In this document: piece by piece, positions 24,951 to 33,976 of the stretch
Layout of the letters: every line of letters begins with the position of its first letter
Position numbering within the stretch: the stretch's first letter is position 1
Origin: Lolliginicoccus lacisalsi
GTDB taxonomy: Bacteria > Actinomycetota > Actinomycetes > Mycobacteriales > Mycobacteriaceae
Length of the DNA stretch: 64,000 nucleotides
Direction: 5' to 3'
Assembly: GCF_014841105.1 (NCBI RefSeq)
Contig: NZ_JACYWE010000001.1
Coordinates: forward strand, 97,995-161,994
Notes under the pieces: generated by a model
What the model was told of the DNA's origin: nothing
The model's database searches: none
What the model saw: the letters and a program-made list of their open reading frames with translations, nothing else
Made by a program: the position numbers and the translations under genes

Positions 24951-26135
24951 ATGCAGTCGCCCAGTGCTGTCCTGCGCCGTACGAATAACGGTCACGTCGG
25001 GACCGTCGAGCTGTTCTTCGACCTCGTCTACGTCCTCACGATCATCCAGCTCTCCCACTTCCTGCTCTACGACCTCTCCCCGCGCGGGGCGCTCGAGGCA
25101 CTGATCCTCTTCGCCGCCGTGTGGTGGGGCTGGAACTACTCGGCTTGGGCAATGAACTGGCTCGATCCGGATCATCCCAAGGTGCGGCTGCTCGTGGTCT
25201 CGCTCATGCTCGCGGCCCTGACCATGGCGATCGCCATACCGGACGCGTTCGGCGATCGGGCCGTGCTGTTCGTGGCGGGCTATCTTTTCCTGCAGCTCGT
25301 GCGGTCGGCATTCATGGTGGTCGCGTTCCGTGGTCAATTGATGGCCCGCAACTATGCCCAGCTCCTCGCCTGGAGCGTCGGATCGGGCGTGCTGTGGGTG
25401 GCGGGCGCCCTGGCGGATGATGAGGCCCGGATCTACTTGTGGATCGCCGCCCTCGCGGTCGACTACCTCGCCCCTATCGCCGGCTTCTATCTCCCGCGAC
25501 TCGGGGCCACGTCGATGCTGGACTGGCCGCTCACCGAGGAGCACCTCGCGGAGCGTTGCCGCCTGGTGTTCATCATCGCGCTCGGGGAATCGATCCTCAT
25601 CCTCGGCGGTGTCCTCGCCGATGCCGAGCTCGACCCGGGTACGGTCACCGCCGGCGTTGTCGGTTTCGCCTCGATCGTGCTGATGTGGTGGCTGTACTTC
25701 AGCCCGCGCCACGGAAACGTGGAGAAGGAACTCCCCTCGCACCTCTCGTCGGCTGCCATCGGCCGCGCCGCCTACACCTACGGGCACGCGTTCATGGTCG
25801 GTGGCGCCATCGTTGTGGCCGTGGGCATCGAGCTCGTGACTACCCACCCCGCCGACGCTGCCTCGTGGGCCGCCGTGCTCACCATCCTCGGCGGGCCCGC
25901 TATTTACCTCATCGGCAACATCATCTTCAACGAGTCGCGCAATCAGCAGATCCCCGCGTCGCGCGTCCTCGCCCTCGCGGCATTCGTCCTCGCCGGAGCG
26001 ATCGTCCTCCTGCTCGGCGCCCCCTACCTCGTGGTGGCGCTGACTGCCCTCGGAATCCTGCTCGTCACCGGTTCGCTGACCAAGGAACTGTGGGAGCGCC
26101 CCGCGCACCGCCGTGCCGCGGTGGAGCAGCACTAG
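24951..26135 (+). CDS. ltrA: LtrA family (low temperature requirement A) membrane protein
   Basis: 394 residues with about ten membrane segments. Family sequence is clear in VGTVELFFDLVYVLTIIQLSHFLL near the N-terminus, WWGWNYSAWAMNWLDPDHP, and ERCRLVFIIALGESILILGG in the middle. LtrA was named from a Listeria growth defect at low temperature; its biochemical role is unknown, and it is common in actinobacteria. The start ATG 24951 is only about 35 bp from the divergent channel gene; no strong ribosome site is present, so the mRNA may have a very short leader. A GGC-rich stretch and repeat element follow the stop. Confidence 0.88.
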   Translation: MQSPSAVLRRTNNGHVGTVELFFDLVYVLTIIQLSHFLLYDLSPRGALEALILFAAVWWGWNYSAWAMNWLDPDHPKVRLLVVSLMLAALTMAIAIPDAFGDRAVLFVAGYLFLQLVRSAFMVVAFRGQLMARNYAQLLAWSVGSGVLWVAGALADDEARIYLWIAALAVDYLAPIAGFYLPRLGATSMLDWPLTEEHLAERCRLVFIIALGESILILGGVLADAELDPGTVTAGVVGFASIVLMWWLYFSPRHGNVEKELPSHLSSAAIGRAAYTYGHAFMVGGAIVVAVGIELVTTHPADAASWAAVLTILGGPAIYLIGNIIFNESRNQQIPASRVLALAAFVLAGAIVLLLGAPYLVVALTALGILLVTGSLTKELWERPAHRRAAVEQH

Positions 26136-26137
26136 GG

Positions 26138-26215
26138 GCTCGGCGAAGTTTGGCGGCGGCGGCCTTCGCGGCGGCCTTGGCGGCGGCGAAGTTTGGCGGC
26201 GGCGGCCTTGGCGGC
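26138..26215. repeat. Imperfect GGC-rich microrepeat
   Basis: Several imperfect copies of units such as GCGGCGGCCTT and GCGAAGTTTGGCGGC follow the ltrA stop codon and run directly into palindromic element copy 4. It is non-coding low-complexity DNA, prone to slippage. Confidence 0.7.
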
Positions 26216-26282
26216 AAACGCGATAGAAACTGCCGGGAACCCGGCCTGATTTCTATCGCGTTTGGCCGTTTCCGGTGCTTTT
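26216..26282. repeat. Dispersed palindromic element, family A copy 4
   Basis: AAACGCGATAGAA at 26216-26228, inverted at 26251-26263, with a loop nearly identical to copy 3 (CTGCCGGGAACCCGGCC) and a degenerate third half-site after 6 nt, then GCTTTT. It lies between the convergent ltrA and maleylpyruvate-isomerase-like genes. Confidence 0.85.
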
Positions 26283-26361
26283 GCCGCCACGCGAGCACCT
26301 TGCGCAGGCACCCCGCTCGCCCGCCACGCCCCCCGTATCCGCACCAGAACCCGCCACGTCG

Positions 26362-27171
26362 CTAGACGCGGATGCCCGCGGTGAGGATCTCTGCCGCCGC
26401 CCGGTCCCCGTGGATGGCCAGCTTATCGAGGGAGTCGCGCCGCCACAGGGCGAGCAGGAGGTCCTGGGCGCGGCCGCGGAGCGCGACGTCACCTTTCGCA
26501 TGCTCGTAGGTGGCGGCGGCCTGTCCGTCGGCGAAGCGGATCATCCATTCGGCGCGGTCGGTGTCGGTGCCGTGGATGTGCACGCTCCGGCCGTCGAGGT
26601 CGGCGCAGACCGTGCTGCCTTTCGCGATCGCGCGGGGGATCATCACCTGGCACCATTCGTCGATCCCATCGGCGGCGGCTACCGGATCGGCATCATCGGG
26701 GCTGCCTCCCCCGGCGGCGTTCAGCGCGTAGGCGATGTCGAACCGATGGATCGTCGCCTCGTGGGCCTGGCGGCGCGCCCACCACGCCACGGCTCGTGGG
26801 CCGAGGAAGGTGGTCGTGGGCTGATCCGGGTCGCGGCGGGCCAAGTCGTCGGCGAGCTGGGTGACCGCATCGCGGTAGGCCTCGATGCAGGCCTCGCCGC
26901 GCGGCATGACCGGCATCGCGGAGGGATCCGGCATGGGCGCGCTCGCGGGCAAGCGAAGCGCTGCGAGCACCCAGGAATGGACTTTCGCGGTGTGCCGCAC
27001 GACATTCTCGACCGTCCAGCCGGAGATGGTGGGCACGGGCAGCGCCAGGGCGCCCGGGCTGGTGGCGGCAATCCGGTCGCCCTCCGCGCGGAGGACGGCG
27101 ATGAGGTGCTCGGCGGGCACTGCGGGGCCTGGTGCGTCCAGCGGTGACGCGTCGCTGTGATTGTCTGCCAT
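26362..27171 (-). CDS. Maleylpyruvate isomerase family mycothiol-dependent protein (DinB-like fold)
   Basis: 269 residues. The N-terminal DinB/MDMPI helical bundle shows GWTVENVVRHTAKVHSWVLAAL and, later, RQAHEATIHRFDIAYAL; the histidines in these segments (VVRHTAKVH, HEATIH) are the usual divalent-metal ligands. A small C-terminal domain (about 175-269) completes the family architecture. Members use mycothiol, the actinobacterial thiol, for isomerisation or conjugation, but the substrate differs between paralogues and is unknown here. ATG 27171 lies close to the divergent DM13 gene. It is not in an aromatic-degradation operon, so a general detoxifying thiol-transfer role is as likely as ring-cleavage metabolism. 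Confidence 0.8.
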   Translation of the reverse strand: MADNHSDASPLDAPGPAVPAEHLIAVLRAEGDRIAATSPGALALPVPTISGWTVENVVRHTAKVHSWVLAALRLPASAPMPDPSAMPVMPRGEACIEAYRDAVTQLADDLARRDPDQPTTTFLGPRAVAWWARRQAHEATIHRFDIAYALNAAGGGSPDDADPVAAADGIDEWCQVMIPRAIAKGSTVCADLDGRSVHIHGTDTDRAEWMIRFADGQAAATYEHAKGDVALRGRAQDLLLALWRRDSLDKLAIHGDRAAAEILTAGIRV

Positions 27172-27255
27172 GGTGACCGACCCTACCGGTGCGCAGGATC
27201 CAAGCGAATCGGCCATACTGGACGCCCCGGCTGCTCGAGAACCGTGAGGTGCACC

Positions 27256-27843
27256 ATGGCGAATCGTCGCCGCCCGTCTCGTCGTCCGATCCTGCTCGCG
27301 ATCGCGGCGATCCTCCTGGTGTTGCTCGTGGTGCTGCTCTACCTGTTCCAGCCGTGGAAGCTGTTCGTCGATGAGACCGTGGACGAGGCAGCGCCGTTCA
27401 CCGCGGCCACTACTACCGCGGCCACTACTACCGCGCCCGCGGCCCCAGGCTCACCAGAGACCGACCCACCGGCGCCGGCCCGCACGGAGCCACGCATGAT
27501 CGCCCGGGGCACCTTCATCTCCCACGAGCACGCCACCTCGGGCAGCGTCGTCATCTATGAGTCCCCGGATGGATCGCGGGTGCTGCGCATCGAGGATCTC
27601 CGCACGTCCAACGGGCCTGACCTGAAGGTGTGGCTGACCGACGCCCCGGTGATCGAGGGCTTCGCAGGCTGGGGCGTGTTCGACGATGGCCAGTACGTTG
27701 ACCTGGGCGCGCTGAAGGGCAACATCGGCAGCCAGAACTACGAGATCCCCCCGGACGCCGACCTCACGGAGCTGACGAGCGTCTCGGTGTGGTGCGCGCG
27801 CTTCCGCGTGTCGTTCGGGGCAGCCGAGCTCCTTCCGGTGTGA
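27256..27843 (+). CDS. DM13 domain membrane-anchored protein
   Basis: 195 residues. A single N-terminal membrane anchor (about 11-32) is followed by a Thr/Ala/Pro-rich linker that includes a 15-bp tandem repeat (FTAATTTAATTTAPA) and then a DM13 domain (about 80-195): RGTFISHEHATSGSVVIYESPDGSRVLRIEDLRTSNGPDLKVWLTD, with Cys at SVWCARFRVSFGAAEL. DM13 domains are thought to take part in redox or electron transfer through that Cys; bacterial roles are unclear. GAGGTG upstream of ATG 27256 supports the start. It is followed by an NRDE protein gene 21 bp later, so the two may be co-transcribed. Confidence 0.85.
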   Translation: MANRRRPSRRPILLAIAAILLVLLVVLLYLFQPWKLFVDETVDEAAPFTAATTTAATTTAPAAPGSPETDPPAPARTEPRMIARGTFISHEHATSGSVVIYESPDGSRVLRIEDLRTSNGPDLKVWLTDAPVIEGFAGWGVFDDGQYVDLGALKGNIGSQNYEIPPDADLTELTSVSVWCARFRVSFGAAELLPV

Positions 27844-27864
27844 CGGCGCGCTAGGGTCGGTCTC

Positions 27865-28632
27865 ATGTGCGTGATCTTCGTGGCGTGGCAGGTTCATCCG
27901 GGTTGCCCGTTGATCGTGGCGGCGAACCGCGACGAGTTCCACGAGCGCCCCACCGAATCAGTGCACTGGTGGGCTTCCGAGCCAGAGATCCTCGCGGGCC
28001 GGGACGCGAGGTCGGGCGGCACCTGGTTGGGCGTGACGCGCACGGGCCGGTTCGCGGCCGTCACGAACTATCGTGGCCCCGACGAGGCGGCGGGCACCGT
28101 CTCTCGCGGCGACCTACCGGTCCGGTTCCTGCTGGGCACCGCCACCGCCGGGGACTACGCGGCCGGGGTCGCGGCGGCCGGGGACGAGTACGCGGGCTTC
28201 TCGCTGCTCGCCTCGGACGGGAACGAGCTCTGGTATGTCTCCAATCGTGGTGACGGCGCCCCGCGCGCGGTGGAACCAGGGTTCCACGGCTTGTCCAACG
28301 CCAACCTCGATACGCCCTGGCCGAAGGTCGAGGCCGGTCGTGCTGCGTTCGCCGAGGCAGTGGGGGCGGATCCGGATCCGTTGGGCGGGGGTGCTGGCGC
28401 TGACCGGTGCCTGAGGTTGCTGCGCAATGCCGATATCGCTGTGGCCGATCTCCCGGATACCGGCTTCTCCGAGGAGATGGAGCGGGGCTTGTCGAGCATC
28501 TTCGTGGAGCTCCCCGGCTATGGGACTCGTAGCAGCAGCGTCCTTGCCCTGCGCGATGGACGAGGCCGTTTGGTGGAGCGACGCTTCGGCGCGGATTCAA
28601 CAGTGCTCGGGACCTCCGCGACGGAGTGGTGA
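27865..28632 (+). CDS. NRDE (TANGO2-like) family protein
   Basis: 255 residues. The family signature begins at once: MCVIFVAWQVHPGCPLIVAANRDEFHERPTESVHWW, containing the name-giving NRDE motif and the conserved Cys2. ARSGGTWLGVTRTGRFAAVTNYR follows, again diagnostic. TANGO2 proteins resemble N-terminal nucleophile hydrolases in layout; eukaryotic TANGO2 is linked to haem and lipid handling, and the bacterial role is not settled. It starts 21 bp after the DM13 gene and probably shares its transcript. It is convergent with the ADP-ribosylglycohydrolase gene. Confidence 0.9.
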   Translation: MCVIFVAWQVHPGCPLIVAANRDEFHERPTESVHWWASEPEILAGRDARSGGTWLGVTRTGRFAAVTNYRGPDEAAGTVSRGDLPVRFLLGTATAGDYAAGVAAAGDEYAGFSLLASDGNELWYVSNRGDGAPRAVEPGFHGLSNANLDTPWPKVEAGRAAFAEAVGADPDPLGGGAGADRCLRLLRNADIAVADLPDTGFSEEMERGLSSIFVELPGYGTRSSSVLALRDGRGRLVERRFGADSTVLGTSATEW

Positions 28633-28656
28633 AGCGCCGCCCAGCGAACTGGCTGC

Positions 28657-29610
28657 TCAGCGAGTGCTGGCCACGATGCCCTCGGCAAGGTCCCCGAGAT
28701 CCACAGCAGTGAGTCCGGGCCATCCGTGCAGCATCGCGACGAGATCGTCGGGAAGGCTGCTCGCGCCCCAGCGGGCACCAACGAGCATTCCGGTGATCGC
28801 AGCGGTGGTGTCGGTGTCGCGGCCCGCGCGGACCGCTCGCTCCATCGCCTCGTGCGCATGAGTGGGCGCGCCCGCATCGGTGGTGGTGATCGCCCACCAT
28901 GCGGTTTGCAGCGCGTGAACGACCCAGCCATTGCTGGCGAAGTCCGCGGGGCTGCCCGTCTCGGCCTGATCGAATAGCGGTGACCAGTAGGAACGGGTCG
29001 ATCCCGCGACGCCGTCAAGGTAGGCGCGCGCGCCATCGAGGGTGCCAGTGAGCACTGCGTGGCGAATGGCTGACGACCAGATCTGGCACGCCTCCCGCGC
29101 CCGCTCGTCGTCGTGGGTGAGGTCGCTGACCAGCGCGGCAGCATCCGCGCATCCTTCGGGGTCGTGGAGGTAGGCGAGACCGATCGCGGCGGTCCGCATG
29201 AGCGATCCATTGCCTCCCTTGAGGCCGGTGATCGCGCTGGCCCGTCGTGCCATGGATGCGGCGTCCGGACCAGCTTCGTGCAGCACGCGCGCGGTCTGGT
29301 TGCCGATGTCCTTGGGTTCCGAGCGCAGCCAGTCGAGGAATCCTGCCGCGACGGCATCGAGGCCTGCTGCGGCGCGCAGGTCCAGGCCGGAGTGGGCGGC
29401 GCGGGCGACCGCGATGGCCATGCTGGTGTCGTCGGTCCACTCCCCGGGGGCAAACGGGCCGATGCCGCCACCGATCATGCCGATCTCATCGCTGGGCGCC
29501 GGGTAGGTGAACTCATAGCCCGCGCCCAGCGCGTCACCGAAGGCGCAGCCGATCAGGGCGCCGCGCGCTCGATCGAGGACGTTTCCGGACCATTGCTCGC
29601 GTGGATCCAT
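28657..29610 (-). CDS. ADP-ribosylglycohydrolase family protein (DraG/ARH-like)
   Basis: 317 residues. The metal-binding acid clusters are clear: GEWTDDTSMAIA (Asp60-Asp61) near the N-terminus and RAGRDTDTTAAITGMLVGARWG near the C-terminus; GALIGCAFGDALGAGYEF and NGSLMRTAAIGL complete the all-helical binuclear-metal fold. Members remove ADP-ribose from proteins or small molecules, or act on related nucleotides. No ADP-ribosyltransferase or macrodomain gene is nearby, so the substrate is open. Start ATG 29610. It is divergent from the lipoprotein gene downstream, separated by about 215 bp. Confidence 0.9.
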   Translation of the reverse strand: MDPREQWSGNVLDRARGALIGCAFGDALGAGYEFTYPAPSDEIGMIGGGIGPFAPGEWTDDTSMAIAVARAAHSGLDLRAAAGLDAVAAGFLDWLRSEPKDIGNQTARVLHEAGPDAASMARRASAITGLKGGNGSLMRTAAIGLAYLHDPEGCADAAALVSDLTHDDERAREACQIWSSAIRHAVLTGTLDGARAYLDGVAGSTRSYWSPLFDQAETGSPADFASNGWVVHALQTAWWAITTTDAGAPTHAHEAMERAVRAGRDTDTTAAITGMLVGARWGASSLPDDLVAMLHGWPGLTAVDLGDLAEGIVASTR

Positions 29611-29708
29611 GCCACCCTGCTTCCTTGTCGATGTGGTTTCCCGAGGCTATCCCGGGCGGTCGGTGGTTGACGGGAATGACCCCCAATCGGCCCGCACCAA
29701 GATCACAT

Positions 29709-29724
29709 GGTGATAACAGTCACA
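29709..29724 (+). promoter_or_regulatory. CRP/GlxR-like binding site
   Basis: GGTGATAACAGTCACA differs from the TGTGA-N6-TCACA consensus at one of ten specified positions. It overlaps a second palindrome (ATCAC-N3-GTGAT, 29702-29714) and lies about 100 bp before the next plus-strand start, so cAMP-dependent control of that gene is possible. Confidence 0.45.
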
Positions 29725-29825
29725 GGTTTCTCGTAACAACGCGCCACCCAGGGTTGATCAACAACACGTCACGACACGCAAGTCTTGCTGCCGCCCAGCG
29801 CGGCACACGGAGGGGGAGCTACACG

Positions 29826-30953
29826 ATGATTTCTGCCCGCAACACAGCACTGACGGCCTTGCTAGGGGTCGCGCTGCTCGCCGGTCCCGCATGCGGATCG
29901 GGCGTCGATGTCACCCCGGTATCGGGGTCGTCGAGCGCCAGCCCTACCGAGAACGTGATCGACAATGGCCAGGACGCCGGGCCGCGCGCGGACGGAAACA
30001 GCACGGGTGGCGCAAGCACTCAGGGCTCCGGCGCGAGCGTCCCGGGGAGCGAGGCCCCCGCTACTGGCTCGCCAGCCTCGAGTACCTCTGGTCCCGGCTC
30101 CATCCTCGTCGAGACGAAGACGTTCTCCGGCGCCGCTATCCCCAGCGTGCCCGTCTCCCTCATGCTCGCCGCGGAATGCGACGCCGCCAACCGTGACATC
30201 CCGCTCGGCGCGGACTTCACGACGATCTACGACGGCGTCACCAATGCCGCGGGCGAGGCCCTGTTCGCCGACATGCCGCTCGGCTGCTACCGCGCCAACA
30301 TGGATGTGCCGCAGAACACCAACCCCGTTCCCGAGGGAATGCACACGGTGATCCTGACCGAGGCGATCCCCGACCAGTCGTTGTGGTTCCGCTTCACCGA
30401 TGATCCCATCGGCGAGGGCAACCTGCGCCTCGGCCAGATCTTCGTGCGCGACAGCGTGGGCAATCCGATCTCCCGCGCGGCACTCGAGCTGGAGCAGTGC
30501 GGCACCAGCAACCGCATGACCACGGTCAACAGCGACCGGGAGGGCCGCATCCTCCTTGAGGTTCCGCGCGCCGAGTGCTACACCGTTGTGGGTACCTCCG
30601 GCACCTCCGAGTGGACCCTGACCAGCCGCCCGGTGATCGATAGCGGAACCAGCAACTTCGCCCTGGACATCGTTCTCGAGCGCGCGGGCACCGAGCCCAC
30701 GTGCGAGGCGACGGCGATCGAGGCCGATCTGGCCCTGCCCTACGAGTACGGCACCACCCCGGTGTCGGTGGATTGCGCCGACGGCTGGGCCGCGATCCGC
30801 TGGCCCGAGTCCCCCGGCGACAACCAGCGGCTGGTGCAGCTCGTAGACGGCGAATGGACCACCTACATCGGGTTCCCGCACCAGCAGTGCTGGGCCGAGG
30901 CGCGCGGCAACGGCGTGCCCGACCGCTTGCAGAAGTACTTCCAGGAGTGCTGA
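29826..30953 (+). CDS. Exported protein with Ser/Thr-rich linker and prealbumin-like repeats
   Basis: 375 residues. A signal peptide ends near AGPAC (Cys23); the residues before this Cys do not fit a strict lipobox, so lipid attachment is uncertain. A long Ser/Gly/Thr/Ala linker (about 30-90) precedes two beta-rich modules (about 93-175 and 195-275) with patterns such as GVTNAAGEALFADMPLGCYRANMD and VNSDREGRILLEVPRAECYTVVG, which resemble Cna-B/carboxypeptidase-regulatory-like folds. The remainder has six or so cysteines that could form disulphides. GGAGGGGGAG just before ATG 29826 is a strong ribosome site. Surface adhesion or matrix binding is a guess; the function is unknown. Confidence 0.75.
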   Translation: MISARNTALTALLGVALLAGPACGSGVDVTPVSGSSSASPTENVIDNGQDAGPRADGNSTGGASTQGSGASVPGSEAPATGSPASSTSGPGSILVETKTFSGAAIPSVPVSLMLAAECDAANRDIPLGADFTTIYDGVTNAAGEALFADMPLGCYRANMDVPQNTNPVPEGMHTVILTEAIPDQSLWFRFTDDPIGEGNLRLGQIFVRDSVGNPISRAALELEQCGTSNRMTTVNSDREGRILLEVPRAECYTVVGTSGTSEWTLTSRPVIDSGTSNFALDIVLERAGTEPTCEATAIEADLALPYEYGTTPVSVDCADGWAAIRWPESPGDNQRLVQLVDGEWTTYIGFPHQQCWAEARGNGVPDRLQKYFQEC

Positions 30954-30973
30954 TCCCGCGATAGGGATGCCGC

Positions 30974-31014
30974 GCGGTGCCCTGGCCAGTCCTTTGGGAC
31001 GGTCGGGGCACCGC
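30974..31014. terminator. Bidirectional hairpin between convergent genes
   Basis: GCGGTGCCC (30974-30982) pairs perfectly with GGGCACCGC (31006-31014), with an inner GTCC/GGAC stem. It lies 20 bp after the plus-strand stop and 24 bp before the minus-strand stop, the expected place for a shared terminator, although no T-run follows. Confidence 0.6.
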
Positions 31015-31037
31015 CTGCTCGCATGGTGGCCAGTCGC

Positions 31038-31586
31038 TCAATCCCGGAGCGGAGCTGGAGGCCGGAAGTGCCCGACCGCGCGAACCGCAATAAGCGCGGC
31101 CACGACAGAGAGCCCGGCCGCGCTCATCAACCGGTAGCGGAGCTTCTGCGCGCATCTGGTCTCCAGCCAGGTTTGCGGAACCGGGCTGTAGGACTCGTTC
31201 GGCGGGCCCCGCACCACGGAGACGGTCAGCTCGCTGGCCTCCACCGGTGCCACCACCGAGCCACACTGCACGACGCGCGCGCCCACGCTATCCACCGGAA
31301 GATTGGCCGGTGCGCGGATCACCGCCACGCTGAGCCACACGGCCGGAGCAGCCAGGAGCACGCAGGCGATGCCGGAGACCAGCGAGAGCCGCGTGCGCCG
31401 ACGCCGCTGCCACCACATCCCGGTGAGCCCCGCAGCGACAGCGGCGAACAACAGCCACTCCACCCACGTGACGGTGCCCGCGAGCCGGTAGCCGAACGCG
31501 AGCGCCACCAGCCAGAACGCCGCGGTGAGCCACTTCGTGCGTGATCGTCCGCTGCGTTGCCGCGTGACGCCCTCCCGGGCAGCCAC
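31038..31586 (-). CDS. Small membrane protein of unknown function
   Basis: 182 residues. Four hydrophobic segments (about 18-36, 41-60, 67-90 and 153-172); the third is followed by an exposed loop of about 60 residues with two Cys (VVQCGSVVAP, ETRCAQKLRYR). No family was recognised. The start is GTG at 31586, whose first base is the last base of the upstream nucleotidase stop (TAGTG), so translation is coupled. This arrangement suggests an accessory membrane role next to the nucleotidase, but nothing more specific can be said. Confidence 0.7.
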   Translation of the reverse strand: MAAREGVTRQRSGRSRTKWLTAAFWLVALAFGYRLAGTVTWVEWLLFAAVAAGLTGMWWQRRRRTRLSLVSGIACVLLAAPAVWLSVAVIRAPANLPVDSVGARVVQCGSVVAPVEASELTVSVVRGPPNESYSPVPQTWLETRCAQKLRYRLMSAAGLSVVAALIAVRAVGHFRPPAPLRD

Positions 31587-33010
31587 TATTCGGGGACGGC
31601 CGAGGCCGGGTCGGTGCCCACGAAGTCGTGCGGGAGGCTCGTGCGCGCGGCCCTCAAGTACGCATACGGGGTGTGGCGGCCGAAGTTGACCACGCGCGAG
31701 GTGTAGACGTCCGCGAACTTCTCCACCTGCCGGGCGAAGAGGCTCTTGTCATTGCCCGCTCGCATCAGGGGACCCCACGCTGTGTTGCCGATCGCTCCGG
31801 CGGCCTGCGCTAGCGGCGCGATCTCCTGGTCGAGCGCGCGCAGTTCCCCGTACAGGGCGCTCATCGCCGAATCCGCGGGCTGGGTCGGTTCGCCGCTGGC
31901 CTGCGCGCGCGTTCGATCTAGCCGCGCATGGGAGAGCTTGTCCTCGACATCGACCTTGTGGGCCATGAGCGCGCGCAGCTTCCGCTCGTCGTCGACGAAC
32001 GCGGCGGCGTCCGCGATCTCGGCCTCGAGCTCGCGCATGATCAGCGCGGTCCTCCAGCGCAGGACCGACTTCGACACATGCACGTCACCAAAGAGGTGGT
32101 CGCCGACGTAGAGGATGTTCGCCCCATCGAGGTCGAGGCTCCGCTCCACGAGGCGCGCGCACCCGCCGTGATACACGCCGCCTTGCTCGAGCAGGCCCTG
32201 GTGCGGCTCGAGCAGGCTGCGCTGCTCGTCGACGACCCGGAACACCGGCGGCTCCTCGGCGAAGAACCGCGGCTTGGCGGCGGCCACCACCACGATGTCG
32301 AACAAGTCGCGCCAATTGCCGCTCGGCACGTGGCGATCGAACGCGTAGCTCATCATCGCGCGGGTGTAGAACCATTCGCTGTTGGTGATCAGCAGCAGCT
32401 TCTTGCCCGCGAGGCGCTGGTCCATGAGGGTCTCGGCGGTGTCGGCATCGAGGTCGCAGAAGCGGTCCGGGTCCGCGATGATCTCCGCCTTGAGCGTGCC
32501 CATGGTGTGCGACATGTCGAGCGCGGACGAGACGAGCTTGAACAGTTCGTCGTAGCCCACCGGTTGCTTGATCTCGCCCGCGTCGAGCAAGTCCACGAGC
32601 TGCGCGTAGAGCGCGGCCTCGGAGATGGAGAACAGCGTGTTGAGGAACCGGAAGCGTGGCTCGGCGAGGTCGACGAATACGCCATCGTAGGCGCGGCGGA
32701 GCTCGTCGAAGGTGAGCTTGCGGGTGCCATGCTGGGCCTGGATGACATAGCCGAACCGGGTGGCCTTGACGAGGTTGCCGAGATCGAGATCGAGGGCGAG
32801 GCCCTGCAAGTACTTGTCTGCCTCGAAAACGAGGTCGCCGACCGGGTAGCCGCGATCAGCGAGCGAGCGGCGCGCATGCTCGAACGCTGCGCCCTCCCAC
32901 ACCTCGGTGCGGTAGTTGAGCAGCGTGTAGTCCATGTCGTAGCCGATCGCGCCGACCGATCGGAGGTTGAGGGTCCTGTTGGCGTACACGCGTCGTCCAG
33001 GCTCGGTCAC
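31586..33010 (-). CDS. HAD-IG family 5'-nucleotidase
   Basis: About 474 residues. The HAD motif I is GYDMDYTLLNYRTEVWEG close to the N-terminus, followed by a long helical cap and a late motif with ANILYVGDHLFGDVHVSK (motif IV region, acidic residues for Mg). The family is that of purine-type cytosolic 5'-nucleotidases, which dephosphorylate nucleoside monophosphates such as IMP or GMP. GTG 33010 was chosen: a -10-like TAGGTT ends 8 nt upstream, so it is probably leaderless; the frame extends upstream with basic sequence without family features. It overlaps the next gene by one base. Confidence 0.85.
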   Translation of the reverse strand: MTEPGRRVYANRTLNLRSVGAIGYDMDYTLLNYRTEVWEGAAFEHARRSLADRGYPVGDLVFEADKYLQGLALDLDLGNLVKATRFGYVIQAQHGTRKLTFDELRRAYDGVFVDLAEPRFRFLNTLFSISEAALYAQLVDLLDAGEIKQPVGYDELFKLVSSALDMSHTMGTLKAEIIADPDRFCDLDADTAETLMDQRLAGKKLLLITNSEWFYTRAMMSYAFDRHVPSGNWRDLFDIVVVAAAKPRFFAEEPPVFRVVDEQRSLLEPHQGLLEQGGVYHGGCARLVERSLDLDGANILYVGDHLFGDVHVSKSVLRWRTALIMRELEAEIADAAAFVDDERKLRALMAHKVDVEDKLSHARLDRTRAQASGEPTQPADSAMSALYGELRALDQEIAPLAQAAGAIGNTAWGPLMRAGNDKSLFARQVEKFADVYTSRVVNFGRHTPYAYLRAARTSLPHDFVGTDPASAVPE

Positions 33011-33160
33011 AGTTGTCGAACCTACACTTTGAGCCGGGTTCGCATCAGCGTTCTCCGCGCGTGGCCTCGTTCGTCCCTGCCGCGCTCGCGAGCGCGCGAT
33101 CCGCGACACGAAACCGCTCGGGGGCTGTCGCTTTTCGCACGCTCGCGAGGCTCTGGCGGG

Positions 33161-33793
33161 TCACTCGAGGGTGATCTCCTCGGCGAAGCTGCCGCCGACC
33201 TGGTCGGTCCAGGTGATGGTGCCGTTCTCGAACTCGCTCTCCCAGCCGCCGTCGATGGACTGCTCATCACTGGTGGGGAAGCCGAGCTCGCCGGTGGGCC
33301 CGCCGTTCTCGATGTAGACGCGCAGGATCTCGCCCTGCACGACGTAGGTGCCGGCACTCTCGCTCCAGTAGATGGTGCCGTCCTCGAGCTCGGCCGCCAT
33401 GCCATCGCCCACCTGGGCGGGCGCGGACACGAGGTCGCCCAGTTCGCCATCGAGCTCGTTGTACTTCTCGGCGATCCCGCCCTCGAGGGTCACCTCGGTG
33501 CCGTCAACGGTGGTCGCGGTCGTTGAGTCGCCATCAATCATGCTCATCGCGTCATCGGTGGCGTCACCGGCTGCGTCCATGCCGGAATCCAACGCTTCGC
33601 CGGCGGACTCGGTGGCGTCGGACATCGCATCGCCGGCCTGATTCCCAGCAGCGTCGGCGGACTCGGTGAGCTGCCCCGCGCCATCACGGATCTCGTCGCC
33701 GACGGAGTTGCCCTCATCGCCGCAGGCGGAGAGCGTCACCGCCGCCGCGAGGGCCGCTGCCAGTCCGGTCGCGCGAATCGCCGTTTGCTTCAT
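33161..33793 (-). CDS. LGFP-repeat lipoprotein
   Basis: 210 residues. Signal peptide with lipobox LSAC (about Cys22), then a low-complexity acidic/Ala-rich helix-prone linker (about 30-95, many Asp, Ala, Gly and Ser), then about two LGFP repeats: GDLVSAPAQVGDGMAAELEDGTIYW and GELGFPTSDEQSIDGGWESEFENGTITW. LGFP repeats are found in mycolic-acid-containing actinobacteria, where they are thought to help bind or anchor to the cell wall. AAAGG about 7 nt before ATG 33793 supports the start. It stands as a single gene with about 180 bp of AT-richer DNA upstream that should hold its promoter. Confidence 0.85.
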   Translation of the reverse strand: MKQTAIRATGLAAALAAAVTLSACGDEGNSVGDEIRDGAGQLTESADAAGNQAGDAMSDATESAGEALDSGMDAAGDATDDAMSMIDGDSTTATTVDGTEVTLEGGIAEKYNELDGELGDLVSAPAQVGDGMAAELEDGTIYWSESAGTYVVQGEILRVYIENGGPTGELGFPTSDEQSIDGGWESEFENGTITWTDQVGGSFAEEITLE

Positions 33794-33976
33794 GCATGTG
33801 CCTTTCATGGTCGTTGTGCACCAGTAGCACCGGTGCCGAACGCACACAGACAATCATATGAAGCACGCCATTAAAAGCTCATCCGGCTGCCGACAATATC
33901 CTGACACCGCGTCAAAAGGACATCGCGGGCATTGAGCCAATGCGACCATTCCACGCGAATAGTGGAGGCAATCCGG

